From Pseudomonadota bacterium (GTDB lineage Bacteria; Pseudomonadota; Gammaproteobacteria; Burkholderiales; Usitatibacteraceae), in contig JAKOWJ010000044.1 of NCBI GenBank assembly GCA_029781595.1, positions 1 through 49,817 on the forward strand: 49,817 nt of DNA. The letters are read 5' to 3'. A program made the translations under genes and the position numbers. This document shows, piece by piece, positions 1 to 7,671 of the stretch (within the stretch, counting starts at the first letter, position 1; each line of letters starts with the position of its first letter). The notes below the pieces were generated by a model, which was not told the DNA's origin, searched no databases, and saw only the letters and a list, made by a program, of their open reading frames with translations.

Positions 1-183
1 CTCGCGATGCACGAGCACGGCCTCACGATCCCCCACCCGCGGGCGCACGAGCGCGCCTTCGTGCTGGCGCCCCTGGCCGAGGTGTGGCCCGAGGCGGTGA
101 TCCCCGGTCACGGCCGGGTCGCCGACCTCCTCCCGGGCGTGCGCGGCCAGGCCATCGAGCGCCTGGCGGAGGCCACGGCGTGA
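1..183 (+). CDS. folK: 2-amino-4-hydroxy-6-hydroxymethyldihydropteridine pyrophosphokinase, C-terminal fragment
   Basis: Partial gene entering from the left edge; only the last 60 residues are present. The visible part reads [21 protein letters not shown], the HPRxHxRxFVLxPLxEI signature of FolK, which transfers pyrophosphate from ATP to 6-hydroxymethyl-dihydropterin in folate synthesis. The two Arg/His residues of this loop bind ATP in the family. The stop codon overlaps the GTG start of the next gene (GTGA), so the two are probably translationally coupled. folK beside panB is a common betaproteobacterial arrangement. The N-terminal part lies outside the window. Confidence 0.9.
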   Translation, partial: LAMHEHGLTIPHPRAHERAFVLAPLAEVWPEAVIPGHGRVADLLPGVRGQAIERLAEATA

Positions 184-809
184 AGCACCGCTTCATCGTC
201 GTCGAGGGGCCCATCGGCTGCGGCAAGACCAGCCTCGCGAGGCTCCTCGCGCGGCGCCTGAACGCCGCCACGGTGCTGGAGGAGCCCGAGGCCAACCCCT
301 TCCTGCCGCTCTTCTACCGCGACATGCGCCGGCACGCGCTGTCCACGCAGCTCTTCTTCCTCTTCCAGCGCCTGCACCAGCTCGAGGGCCTGCGCCAGCC
401 GGACCTCTTCGGCCGCCCCACGGTGGCGGACTTCGCGCTGCAGAAGGACCCGCTCTTCGCCCGCCTCACGCTGGACGACAACGAGTTCGCGCTCTACTCG
501 CGCATCTTCGAGCACGTGCGGCCCCAGGCGCCCGTGCCGGACCTCGTGATCTACCTGCAGGCCAAGGTGGAGACCCTGGTCGAGCGCGTGCGGCGCCGCG
601 GCAAGCCGATGGAGGCGAGCATCGGCGACGACTACCTGCGCGCCGTCTCCGACACCTACACGCGCTACTTCTACAACTACGACGACAGCGCGCTGCTGGT
701 GGTCAACAGCGAGCGGCTGAACTTCGTGGACGTGCCCGAGCACTTCGACCTGCTGGTCGAGCGCGTGCAGGCGATCCGCGGCGGCCGGGAGTTCTTCAAC
801 CGGGCCTGA
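180..809 (+). CDS. deoxynucleoside kinase (dAK/dGK family)
   Basis: 209-residue P-loop kinase that should phosphorylate deoxyadenosine and/or deoxyguanosine for nucleotide salvage in the cytoplasm. The Walker A motif GPIGCGKT is at residues 10-17. The LID-type arginine stretch [12 protein letters not shown] is near residue 140, followed by [18 protein letters not shown], typical of the dNK fold. The GTG at 180 is chosen because it places the P-loop ten residues from the N terminus, overlaps the folK stop and matches family length; an upstream in-frame start would run inside folK. The usual D-R-S motif after strand 3 reads DFALQKD instead. Substrate preference cannot be read from the sequence. 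Confidence 0.88.
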   Translation: MKHRFIVVEGPIGCGKTSLARLLARRLNAATVLEEPEANPFLPLFYRDMRRHALSTQLFFLFQRLHQLEGLRQPDLFGRPTVADFALQKDPLFARLTLDDNEFALYSRIFEHVRPQAPVPDLVIYLQAKVETLVERVRRRGKPMEASIGDDYLRAVSDTYTRYFYNYDDSALLVVNSERLNFVDVPEHFDLLVERVQAIRGGREFFNRA

Positions 810-817
810 CGGCCGAT

Positions 818-830
818 GCTGCAATGCAGC
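818..830. repeat. short perfect inverted repeat upstream of panB
   Basis: GCTGCA and TGCAGC flank a single A between the kinase stop and the panB start. There is no T-tract after it, so it is not a convincing terminator. It may be a protein-binding palindrome or chance; an AGAATG-like -10 candidate follows at about 842. Confidence 0.25.
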
Positions 831-877
831 GAAACCGTGGCAGAATGCACGTCCCCAACCGGACGAAAGTCATTCCC

Positions 878-1669
878 ATGAGAGTGACCCTCCCGAAACT
901 GCAGGAACGCGCACGGGGCGGCGAGAAGCTCGCCATGCTCACCTGCTACGACGCGAGCTTCGCCGCGGTCTCGGACGCGGCGGGCGTCGACATCCTCCTC
1001 GTGGGCGACTCGCTCGGCATGGTGATCCAGGGCCACGACTCCACCCTGCCCGTCTCGCTGGAGGAGCTGGCCTACCACACGCGGCTGGTGGCGCGCGGCA
1101 GCGCCAACGCCATGCTCGTGGCGGACATGCCCTTCGGCAGCTTCCAGGAGTCGCCCGGGCAGGCCTTCCGCAACGCCGCGCGCCTCATGGCCGAGGGCGC
1201 GCAGATGGTCAAGCTCGAGGGCGGCGCGACGATGGTGGAGACCACGCGATTCCTCGTCGATCGCGGCGTGCCCGTGTGCGCGCACATCGGCCTCACGCCC
1301 CAGTCGGTGCACACGCTCGGCGGCTACCGCGTGCAGGGCAAGGGCGACCCCGCGGCCGACCGGCTCGTGGCGGACGCCAAGGCCCTGGAGCAGGCGGGCG
1401 CCGGCTTCGTGCTGATGGAGGCGATGCCCTCCCCGGTGGCCCGGCGCGTGACCGAGGCGGTGTCGGTGCCCACCATCGGCATCGGCGCGGGGCCGGACGT
1501 CTCGGGGCAGGTGCTGGTGGTCTACGACATGCTGGACATCTTCCCGGGCCGCAAGGCGCGGTTCGTGCGCAATTTCATGGCGGGAACGGGCTCGGTGAAG
1601 GGGGCGATCGAGGCCTACGTGAAGGCGGTGAAGTCGGGGGAGTTCCCGGCACCGGAGCATTGTTTCTAG
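878..1669 (+). CDS. panB: 3-methyl-2-oxobutanoate hydroxymethyltransferase (ketopantoate hydroxymethyltransferase)
   Basis: 263 residues, the normal length for PanB. It transfers a hydroxymethyl group from 5,10-methylene-THF to 2-oxoisovalerate, the first committed step of pantothenate synthesis. Family signatures are visible in order: [10 protein letters not shown] near the N terminus, [39 protein letters not shown] and [15 protein letters not shown]. The ATG at 878 (MRVTLPKLQ) is preferred to the upstream in-frame ATGs at 824 and 845, because the earlier residues do not resemble the family. It is followed by panC and panD on the same strand. Confidence 0.95.
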   Translation: MRVTLPKLQERARGGEKLAMLTCYDASFAAVSDAAGVDILLVGDSLGMVIQGHDSTLPVSLEELAYHTRLVARGSANAMLVADMPFGSFQESPGQAFRNAARLMAEGAQMVKLEGGATMVETTRFLVDRGVPVCAHIGLTPQSVHTLGGYRVQGKGDPAADRLVADAKALEQAGAGFVLMEAMPSPVARRVTEAVSVPTIGIGAGPDVSGQVLVVYDMLDIFPGRKARFVRNFMAGTGSVKGAIEAYVKAVKSGEFPAPEHCF

Positions 1670-1695
1670 GCGCTTCGCGCGGGCAGGGCGGGGAC

Positions 1696-1730
1696 ACGGA
1701 TGAACGCGGATGGACGCGGATGAATGCCGA
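1696..1730 (+). repeat. short tandem GGA(T)GxACGC repeat in the panB-panC gap
   Basis: The unit (a)cGGATGaACGC / GGATGgACGC / GGATGaatGC occurs three times at roughly 10-base spacing between panB and panC, and the last unit contains the ATG at 1720 that opens the panC frame. Read through, this would encode a D-E-R-G-W-T-R-M-N type peptide, a kind of translated repeat seen scattered in many high-GC genomes (recollection, not checked). I see no second copy in this window. It is probably an extragenic repeat that landed in the panC leader. Confidence 0.55.
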
Positions 1731-2583
1731 AGGGGCTGGGCCGGGTAGCCGCCTGGAGGTGGTGAGCACCGTGGAGGCGCTGCGCGCGCGGCTGCGCGGC
1801 GAGGCGTCGGTGGTGCTGGTGCCGACGATGGGCAACCTGCACGCGGGGCACCTGGCGCTGGTGGCGGAGGCGCGCAGGCACGGCTCGTGCGTGGTGGCCT
1901 CGATCTTCGTGAACCGCCTGCAGTTCGAGCCGGGCGGGGATTTCGACCGCTACCCGCGCACGCTGGAGCGCGACTGCGAGCTGCTCGCCGCGGCCGGGTG
2001 CCACGTGGTGTTCGCGCCGGGCGAGAGCGAGCTCTATCCGGAGCCGCAGGAGATCCGCCTCGCGCCGCCGAAGGCCGCCGAGCAGCTGTGCGGCGAATTC
2101 CGCCCCGGCCACTTCGAGGGCGTGGTCACGGTGGTGGCCAAGCTCTTCAATATTGTTGCGCCGCACACAGCCGTTTTCGGGCGCAAGGACTACCAGCAGC
2201 TGTTCGTCATCCGCACGCTGGTGCGGCAGATGAACTACCCCGTGCGCATCGTCGGCGTGGACACGGTGCGCGAGCCCGACGGCCTCGCCATGAGCTCCCG
2301 GAATGGCTATCTCTCCTCTGAGGAGCGCACCAAAGCGGTGCGGCTCGGCCGGGAATTGCGCGCCGTCAAGGCGGCGATCGAGTCCGGCCGGCGCGATCAC
2401 GAGGCGCTATGCGAAATCGCAACGGCGAACTTGACGGCGGCCGGCTGGCGCGTGGATTATGTTGCACTGCGGAATCAGTCCGGGCTGGCCGTTCCGGGCC
2501 CCGCCGACCGCGATCTCGTGGTCCTCGGGGCGGCGTGGCTGGGCCGCACGCGGCTCATCGACAACCTCGAGATCCGCGCCTGA
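1720..2583 (+). CDS. panC: pantoate--beta-alanine ligase (pantothenate synthetase)
   Basis: 287 residues from the ATG at 1720. The enzyme joins pantoate to beta-alanine using ATP. The class I nucleotidyltransferase motifs are clear: PTMGNLHAGHLALV (HIGH-type), GxxRPGHFEGVVTVVAKLFNI, VFGRKDYQQLFVIR, and GLAMSSRNGYLS (KMSKS-type). PanC proteins usually begin a few residues before the motif VxTxxxLR, so translation may really start at GTG 1759 or 1762 (VVSTVEALRARL). The ATG at 1720 sits inside the repeat between panB and panC and adds about 13 atypical residues. The codons around 2150-2330 are less GC-rich than the surroundings. Confidence 0.95.
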   Translation: MNAEGAGPGSRLEVVSTVEALRARLRGEASVVLVPTMGNLHAGHLALVAEARRHGSCVVASIFVNRLQFEPGGDFDRYPRTLERDCELLAAAGCHVVFAPGESELYPEPQEIRLAPPKAAEQLCGEFRPGHFEGVVTVVAKLFNIVAPHTAVFGRKDYQQLFVIRTLVRQMNYPVRIVGVDTVREPDGLAMSSRNGYLSSEERTKAVRLGRELRAVKAAIESGRRDHEALCEIATANLTAAGWRVDYVALRNQSGLAVPGPADRDLVVLGAAWLGRTRLIDNLEIRA

Positions 2584-2627
2584 TCCCCGCCGGCGAGCTT
2601 TGGAGGCAATGCTCTAAAGCGCGCCGC

Positions 2628-2633
2628 TAGAAT
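2628..2633 (+). promoter_or_regulatory. candidate -10 element of panD
   Basis: TAGAAT lies 36 bases before the panD ATG in otherwise GC-rich sequence. No well-spaced -35 box was found (TTGGAG at 2600 is too far upstream), so this is only a candidate. Confidence 0.3.
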
Positions 2634-2669
2634 CTCCACAAGAATCCTCCGACGGGGAAGCGAGAGAAC

Positions 2670-3053
2670 ATGCAACGCACCATGCTCAAGTCCAAGCTGC
2701 ACCGGGTGACCTGCACCGCCTCCGAGCTGCACTACGAGGGCTCGTGCGCGATCGACCTGGACCTGCTGGACGCCGCCGACATCCGCGAGTACCAGCAGAT
2801 CGACATCTACAACGTGAACAACGGCGAGCGCTTCAGCACCTACGCCATCGCGGCCGAGCGCGGCTCCGGCACCATCTCCGTCAACGGCGCGGCCGCCCAC
2901 AAGGCCCGCCGCGGCGACCTGCTCATCATCGCCTCCTACGCCACGTACACGGAGGCCGAGCTGGCCTCGCACCAGCCCGAGCTGGTCTACGTGGACGCGA
3001 ACAACGTCGTGAAGGAAAAGCGCGGGGCCATCCCCGTGCAGAAGGCTGCCTGA
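2670..3053 (+). CDS. panD: aspartate 1-decarboxylase precursor
   Basis: 127 residues, full family length. PanD decarboxylates aspartate to beta-alanine, the second PanC substrate. It is a pyruvoyl enzyme made by self-cleavage, and the cleavage site Gly24-Ser25 is intact in [12 protein letters not shown], as are [14 protein letters not shown] and the [16 protein letters not shown] stretch of the double-psi barrel. Spacing from panC is 86 bases with a possible separate -10. A strong hairpin follows, so the pan cluster probably ends here. Confidence 0.96.
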   Translation: MQRTMLKSKLHRVTCTASELHYEGSCAIDLDLLDAADIREYQQIDIYNVNNGERFSTYAIAAERGSGTISVNGAAAHKARRGDLLIIASYATYTEAELASHQPELVYVDANNVVKEKRGAIPVQKAA

Positions 3054-3077
3054 GAGCGGCCCCCGGCTCCACGCCCG

Positions 3078-3097
3078 CGGGCGCCTTCGGGCGCCCG
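3078..3097 (+). terminator. UUCG-loop hairpin downstream of panD
   Basis: Perfect 8-bp stem CGGGCGCC / GGCGCCCG closed by a TTCG tetraloop, 25 bases after the panD stop. The tract that follows (TCGTCATTC) is only weakly T-rich, so it may act as an intrinsic terminator or an RNA-stabilising 3' end. Confidence 0.6.
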
Positions 3098-3130
3098 TCG
3101 TCATTCAGGGGCCCGCGCTCTCATCGGCGC

Positions 3131-3928
3131 ATGCCCGCCTCCGCGATCCGGCACGCCCTGTCGGCCTCCGGCGACACGCTGCTCGATGCCGCCGCCGGCG
3201 CCTGGCGCGCCGTGCGCCTGGCCGCCGACGCGGTGGTCGCCGCGCTCTCGCCCTCCACGTACACGCCCGCCGTGCGCGCCATCGCCGCGCGGCAGGTGTG
3301 CGAATCCGCGTGGGAGGTGCTGCCGGGCGTGGCGGCCGCGAGCGCCGTGCTGGGCTACCTGGTGATCGGGATCGTCGACGCGACGGCCCGCGGCTTCGGC
3401 CTCTCGGGCTACGCGCTGGAGCTCTTCGTGCGCCTGGTGGTGATGGAGCTGGTGCCGCTCTTCGTGGCGCTCTTCGTGGCCCTGCGCTCCGGGGCCGCCA
3501 TCGGCACCACGGTGGCCCTGCTGCGGCTGGAGGGCCGGCTCGATCCCGAGCGCGGCCTCGCGGACCCGCTTCGCCAGGCGCTGCTGCCGCGCGGCATGGG
3601 GGTGGCGGCGGCGGTGCTCGCGCTCACGGCGGCGGGGTGCCTCGCCGCGCTGGTCACCGCCTACCTCGGGCTGTACGGCCTCTCGCCCTGGGGCCACGCG
3701 GCGTTCGCGCGCACGGTGGGCCAGGCCTTCGGGCCCGCGGTGGCCTTCGGCCTCGCGCTCAAGGTGCTCTTCTTCGCGCTGGCGGTGGCCGTGATCCCGG
3801 TGGCCGCGAGCCTTGCCGCGCCGCGCGACGAGCGCCTGGTGGCCGCCGCGGCGCCGCGCGGCCTCGTGCGCGTCTTCGCGAGCCTCGCGCTCATGGAGGT
3901 CGTCGCGCTCGCCTTCACCTACGGCTGA
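3131..3928 (+). CDS. MlaE/YrbE-family ABC transporter permease
   Basis: 265 residues with about five hydrophobic segments (near 65-85, 95-120, 150-175, 195-225 and the C terminus). The stretch ELVPLFVALFVALRSGAAIGT corresponds to the conserved ELGPxxxAxxxxxRxGxAI motif of MlaE permeases, which form the inner-membrane channel of MCE lipid transporters. An MCE-domain gene follows after 6 bases and a lipoprotein gene overlaps that, so the three are one operon. The ATPase partner (MlaF) that normally precedes the permease is absent. An ATG at 3131 gives a soluble N-terminal stretch before the first helix. Confidence 0.8.
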   Translation: MPASAIRHALSASGDTLLDAAAGAWRAVRLAADAVVAALSPSTYTPAVRAIAARQVCESAWEVLPGVAAASAVLGYLVIGIVDATARGFGLSGYALELFVRLVVMELVPLFVALFVALRSGAAIGTTVALLRLEGRLDPERGLADPLRQALLPRGMGVAAAVLALTAAGCLAALVTAYLGLYGLSPWGHAAFARTVGQAFGPAVAFGLALKVLFFALAVAVIPVAASLAAPRDERLVAAAAPRGLVRVFASLALMEVVALAFTYG

Positions 3929-3934
3929 CCGGCC

Positions 3935-4909
3935 ATGCCCCACGACGCCCCGCCCCCGGAGATCCGCCACGCCAGCCTGAAGGCGGCGATGGTGCTCGCG
4001 CTCACGGCGGCCATCGTGGCGGGCTTCCTCGCCTACGTGCTCTACGCGCGCGGCGTCTTCGAGGCCACGCAGCGGCTGGTGCTCATGGCCGACGACGGCG
4101 CGGGCGTCACGGTGGGCATGGACCTCACCTTCTCGGGCTTCCCCGTGGGGCGCGTGCAGCGCATCGAGCTCGCGGCCGACGGCAAGGCGCGCATCGAGGT
4201 GGAGGTGCCCGACAAGGACGCGAAGTGGCTGCGGGCCTCCAGCGTCTTCACGCTGGAGCGAAGCCTCGTGGGCGGCGCGCGCCTTCGCGCCTTCACCGGC
4301 AACCTGGAGGACAAGCCGCTGCCCGACGGCGCCGTGCGCCCCGTGCTGCGCGGCGACGCCACCGAGGAGCTGCCCGCGCTCGTGGCCTCCATGAAGCACG
4401 TGCTGGAGAACCTGGAGCGCATGACGGCCGAGGACTCGAGCCTCAACGCGAGCCTCGCCAGCGTGCGCTCGGTGGCCGATCGCATGACGGGCCCGCACGG
4501 CGCGCTCGCGGGCATCCTCGGCAGCGAGGAGAACGCCCGCAAGGTGATCACGGCGCTGGACCGCGCCAACGCCCTGCTCGCGAGGCTCGACCAGGTGGCC
4601 GCGCGCCTGGACGGCACGCTCGCCCGCGCCGACGAGAAGCTGCTGGGCGAGGGGGGCGTCGCGGACGAGGCCAGGCGCACGCTCCAGGAATTGACCCAGG
4701 CACTGGCGCAGGCGCGCGAGAGCCTTCGCAAGGCCGATGCCGTGCTCGCCGAGGCGCAGAAGATCGGCGCCCACACCGCCGCCGCCACCGAGGACCTCAC
4801 CGCCCTTCGCGCGGAGGTGGAGTCGACCCTGCGCCGCGTGGGCCGCCTCGTCGAGGAGATCGACCGCAAGTGGCCCTTCGCGCGCGACAACGAGGTGAAG
4901 CTGCCGTGA
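3935..4909 (+). CDS. MCE/MlaD-family lipid-binding protein
   Basis: 324 residues. One N-terminal transmembrane anchor (about 14-38) is followed by a single MCE domain: DDGAGVTVGMDLTFSGFPVGRVQRIEL matches the GLxxGxxVxxxGxxVGxV pattern of MlaD/Mce proteins. From about residue 150 to the end the protein is largely helical and coiled-coil-like. MCE proteins form hexameric rings or tubes that carry phospholipids across the periplasm. The gene sits between the permease (6-base gap) and the lipoprotein (GTGA overlap). Soluble partners MlaC and MlaB are not seen nearby. Confidence 0.85.
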   Translation: MPHDAPPPEIRHASLKAAMVLALTAAIVAGFLAYVLYARGVFEATQRLVLMADDGAGVTVGMDLTFSGFPVGRVQRIELAADGKARIEVEVPDKDAKWLRASSVFTLERSLVGGARLRAFTGNLEDKPLPDGAVRPVLRGDATEELPALVASMKHVLENLERMTAEDSSLNASLASVRSVADRMTGPHGALAGILGSEENARKVITALDRANALLARLDQVAARLDGTLARADEKLLGEGGVADEARRTLQELTQALAQARESLRKADAVLAEAQKIGAHTAAATEDLTALRAEVESTLRRVGRLVEEIDRKWPFARDNEVKLP

Positions 4910-5532
4910 GGGCGCTCGCGACCGTCGCCCTGCTGCTTCTGGCCGCCTGCGCCGGCGGGCCGCCCGCGCCCGAGTGGCAGGCCACCGCGCACGCCTCGCT
5001 CCGGGCCTTCGAGTCCGCGTGGCTCGCGGGCCGCACGCGCGCCGCGGAGCAGGAGTTCACCCGGGCACGATCCGCGCTGGCCGCGACGGGGCGCCCGGAC
5101 CTCGTGGCGCGCGCCGAGCTGGTGCGCTGCGCCGCGCGCGTGGCGAGCCTGGACTTCGACGACTGCCCCGGCTACCGCGCGCTCGCCGCCGACGCCGCGC
5201 CCGCCGAGCGCGCCTACGCGGCATACCTCGCGGGCGAGGCGAAGGCGGAGGATGCCGCGCTCCTGCCCGAGCACCAACGCGCCGTCACCTCCGCGGGCCT
5301 CGCCGGCATCGCCGATCCGTTCTCGCGCCTGGTGGCGGCGGGCGTGCTCTTCCGGCGCGCGCAGCTCGACCCGGCCGGCATCGCGCTCGCGGCCGACACC
5401 GCCTCGGCCCAGGGCTGGCGGCGCCCGCTCCTCGCCTGGCTGGCGGTGCAGGAGAAGCGGGCCCGCGACGCGGGCGACACCGCCGCGGCCGACGCCTTCG
5501 CGCGCCGCCGGCGCCTGGCAGGCGGCGAATAG
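4906..5532 (+). CDS. lipoprotein encoded with the MCE transporter
   Basis: 208 residues starting at a GTG that overlaps the MCE stop. The N terminus VRALATVALLLLAACAGG is a lipoprotein signal with lipobox LLAAC. The mature part is alanine- and arginine-rich, helical and TPR-like in pattern, with three Cys residues around 70-82 (RCAARVASLDFDDC). It does not resemble the standard transport-auxiliary lipoprotein (PqiC type). Position suggests an outer-membrane or periplasmic partner of the lipid transporter, but that is inference from context only. Confidence 0.7.
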   Translation: MRALATVALLLLAACAGGPPAPEWQATAHASLRAFESAWLAGRTRAAEQEFTRARSALAATGRPDLVARAELVRCAARVASLDFDDCPGYRALAADAAPAERAYAAYLAGEAKAEDAALLPEHQRAVTSAGLAGIADPFSRLVAAGVLFRRAQLDPAGIALAADTASAQGWRRPLLAWLAVQEKRARDAGDTAAADAFARRRRLAGGE

Positions 5533-5585
5533 CCCCCGCTCGCCCCCCGCGGCTTATTCGCCCGGCAAATCAGTAGGCCCCGAAA

Positions 5586-5593
5586 CATATATT
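5586..5593 (+). promoter_or_regulatory. AT-rich promoter patch upstream of the ligJ-like gene
   Basis: CATATATT (TATATT at 5588-5593) is the most AT-rich patch in the 97-base gap before the hydratase gene and lies about 37 bases before its ATG. It is a reasonable -10 candidate; no clear -35 at the right spacing. Confidence 0.35.
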
Positions 5594-5629
5594 GGACGCG
5601 CCCCCGGCCGGGTGCGATCCTCGGCCGCG

Positions 5630-6640
5630 ATGATCATCGACATCCACGGCCACTACACGACGGCGCCCAAGGGCCTGGAAGGCTGGCGCCGCAGGCAGAT
5701 CGACGCGCTGCAAGGGGGCACGCCCCCTCGCCGGGCCGACCTCGCCATCACCGACGACGAGCTGCGCGAGAGCCTGGAAAAGGCGCAGCTTCGCCTGCAG
5801 CGCGAGCGCGGCACGGACCTCACGCTCTTCTCGCCGCGGGCGATGGCGATGTCGCACCACATCGGCGACCAGCAGACGAGCCTGGAGTGGTCGCGCCTGT
5901 GCAACGACGTGATCCACCGCGTGTGCGGCCTGTACCCGGAGAACTTCGCGCCCGTGTGCCAGCTGCCGCAATCGCCGCGCGTGGCGCCGCAGGGCTGCGT
6001 GGCCGAGCTGGAGCGCTGCGTGCGCGAGCTGGGCTTCGTGGGCTGCAACCTCAACCCGGACCCCTCGGGCGGCCACTGGCAGGACCCCCCGCTCACCGAC
6101 CGCTGGTGGTACCCCCTCTACGAGAAGATGGTGGAGCTGGACGTGCCGGCCATGGTGCACGTGAGCGCGAGCTGCAACCCGTGCTTCCACGCCACGGGCG
6201 CGCACTACCTCAACGGCGACACGACGGCGTTCATGCAGTTCCTCACCTCGGACCTCTTCCGGGACTTCCCGACGCTGCGATTCGTGATCCCGCACGGCGG
6301 CGGCGCGGTGCCCTACCACTGGGGGCGCTACCGCGGCATCGCGCAGGACCTGGGCCGCCCGCCGCTGGAGGAGCTGCTGCTGAAGAACGTGTACTTCGAC
6401 ACCTGCGTGTACCACCAGCCGGGCATCGACCTGCTGCTGGAGGTGATCCCGGTGGAGAACATCCTCTTCGCCTCGGAAATGGTGGGCGCGGTGCGCGGCA
6501 TCGACCCGCGCACGGGCCACCACTACGACGACACGAAGCGCTACATCGACTCGGCGCCCGGGCTCACGGACGCCGACCGCAAGCAGATCTTCGAAGGCAA
6601 CGCGCGCCGGGTGTACCCGCGCCTGAAGTTGCCCGCCTGA
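5630..6640 (+). CDS. ligJ: 4-oxalomesaconate hydratase-like amidohydrolase (LigJ type)
   Basis: 336 residues of the amidohydrolase-2 family. The N-terminal metal site is D4-I-H-G-H8, and the core carries SPRAMAMSHHIGDQ, LPQSP, ELGFVGCNLNPDPSGG, PAMVHVSASCNP, IPHGGGAVPYHWGR, FDTCVYHQPGI and SEMVGAVRGIDP. These blocks match, from memory, LigJ of the protocatechuate 4,5-cleavage pathway, which hydrates 4-oxalomesaconate (keto form) to 4-carboxy-4-hydroxy-2-oxoadipate. The RraA/LigK-type aldolase two genes downstream would perform the next step, supporting the call. A gallate-pathway role is equally possible. The ring-cleavage dioxygenase is not in the window. Confidence 0.85.
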   Translation: MIIDIHGHYTTAPKGLEGWRRRQIDALQGGTPPRRADLAITDDELRESLEKAQLRLQRERGTDLTLFSPRAMAMSHHIGDQQTSLEWSRLCNDVIHRVCGLYPENFAPVCQLPQSPRVAPQGCVAELERCVRELGFVGCNLNPDPSGGHWQDPPLTDRWWYPLYEKMVELDVPAMVHVSASCNPCFHATGAHYLNGDTTAFMQFLTSDLFRDFPTLRFVIPHGGGAVPYHWGRYRGIAQDLGRPPLEELLLKNVYFDTCVYHQPGIDLLLEVIPVENILFASEMVGAVRGIDPRTGHHYDDTKRYIDSAPGLTDADRKQIFEGNARRVYPRLKLPA

Positions 6641-6671
6641 GCCCCATCCCACCCACCTGGAGGACACCCGA

Positions 6672-7661
6672 ATGAACAACGGCATCCGATCGATCCTGCG
6701 CGCGGTGGCGACCGCTTCCGCGACGGCCCTCGCCCTCGGCACCGCGCCCGCCGCGCTGGCCCAGGACTATCCCAACAAGCCGGTGAAGATCCTGGTGGGC
6801 TTCGCCCCCGGCGGCGCCATGGACATCGTGGCGCGCACCGTGGGCCAGGTGCTCTCCAAGGGCCTGGGCCAGCCCGTCGTGATCGAGAACAAGCCCGGCG
6901 CGGCGAGCAACATCGCCATCCGCCAGCTCATCGACACCCCGGCCGACGGCTACACCATCATGCTGGTGGCCAACGGCCTCACGGCCAACCCCTACCTCTA
7001 CACGCAGCAGCCCTTCGACCCCACCAGGGACGTGACGCCCATCACGCTCGTCGCGCGCCTTCCGGTGGTCATCGCGGCGAACCCCAAGTCCGAGGTGACC
7101 TCGCTCGCCAAGCTCGTGGAGATCGCCAAGGCCAAGCCGGGCAGCCTCAACTACGGCTCGCCGGGGCAGGGCTCCACGCCGCACCTGGCCACCGAGCTCT
7201 TCGCGCGCGGCGCCGGCATCCAGCTCACGCACGTGCCCTACAAGGGCGGCAAGCCCGCCATCGCCGACGTGCTGGGCGGGCAGATCCCGCTGGTGGCCGT
7301 GAACGCCGTCGAGGTGCTGCCGCTCAAGAAGGACGGAAAGCTGCGCGTCCTGGCGGCCCTGAGCGCCCAGCGCGTCTCGACCATGCCCGACGTGCCGACC
7401 ATCGCCGAGTCCGGCTATCCCGGCTTTGAGGCCAACGTGTGGCACGCCTTCATCGCGCCGAAGGGCCTGCCGCAGCCCATCGTGGCCAAGCTCAACGCCG
7501 AGATCCACAAGGCCCTCGCGGACCCGGGCGTGAAGGAGCGTCTGGCGAACCTCGGCGCGGAGATCGCGCCCTCCTCGCCCAAGGAACTCGCCGACCTCGT
7601 GCGCGCGGAATCCGAGCGCTACGGCAAGCTCATCCGCGAAGCGCACATCCAGGTGAACTGA
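6672..7661 (+). CDS. tripartite tricarboxylate transporter substrate-binding protein (Bug/TctC family)
   Basis: 329 residues with a Sec signal peptide ending near ALAQDYPNKPVKI at about residue 30. The Bug family blocks are present: VKILVGFAPGGAMDIVAR, VIENKPGAASNIA, PADGYTIMLV, NYGSPGQGSTPHLATELF, THVPYKGGKPAIADVLGGQIPL and the C-terminal GLPQPIVAKLN. Such periplasmic proteins bind carboxylates or aromatic acids. No TctA/TctB membrane subunits are adjacent, which is usual for orphan Bug proteins in Burkholderiales. A GGAGG ribosome site precedes the ATG. Its place between a LigJ-like and a LigK-like gene suggests a dicarboxylate or aromatic-acid ligand. Confidence 0.92.
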   Translation: MNNGIRSILRAVATASATALALGTAPAALAQDYPNKPVKILVGFAPGGAMDIVARTVGQVLSKGLGQPVVIENKPGAASNIAIRQLIDTPADGYTIMLVANGLTANPYLYTQQPFDPTRDVTPITLVARLPVVIAANPKSEVTSLAKLVEIAKAKPGSLNYGSPGQGSTPHLATELFARGAGIQLTHVPYKGGKPAIADVLGGQIPLVAVNAVEVLPLKKDGKLRVLAALSAQRVSTMPDVPTIAESGYPGFEANVWHAFIAPKGLPQPIVAKLNAEIHKALADPGVKERLANLGAEIAPSSPKELADLVRAESERYGKLIREAHIQVN

Positions 7662-7671
7662 GGCCCGCGCC

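Noticed and set aside
824-877. Longer PanB N terminus
   Set aside because: In-frame ATGs exist at 824 and 845, but the extra residues do not match PanB and the inverted repeat and promoter-like bases lie there.
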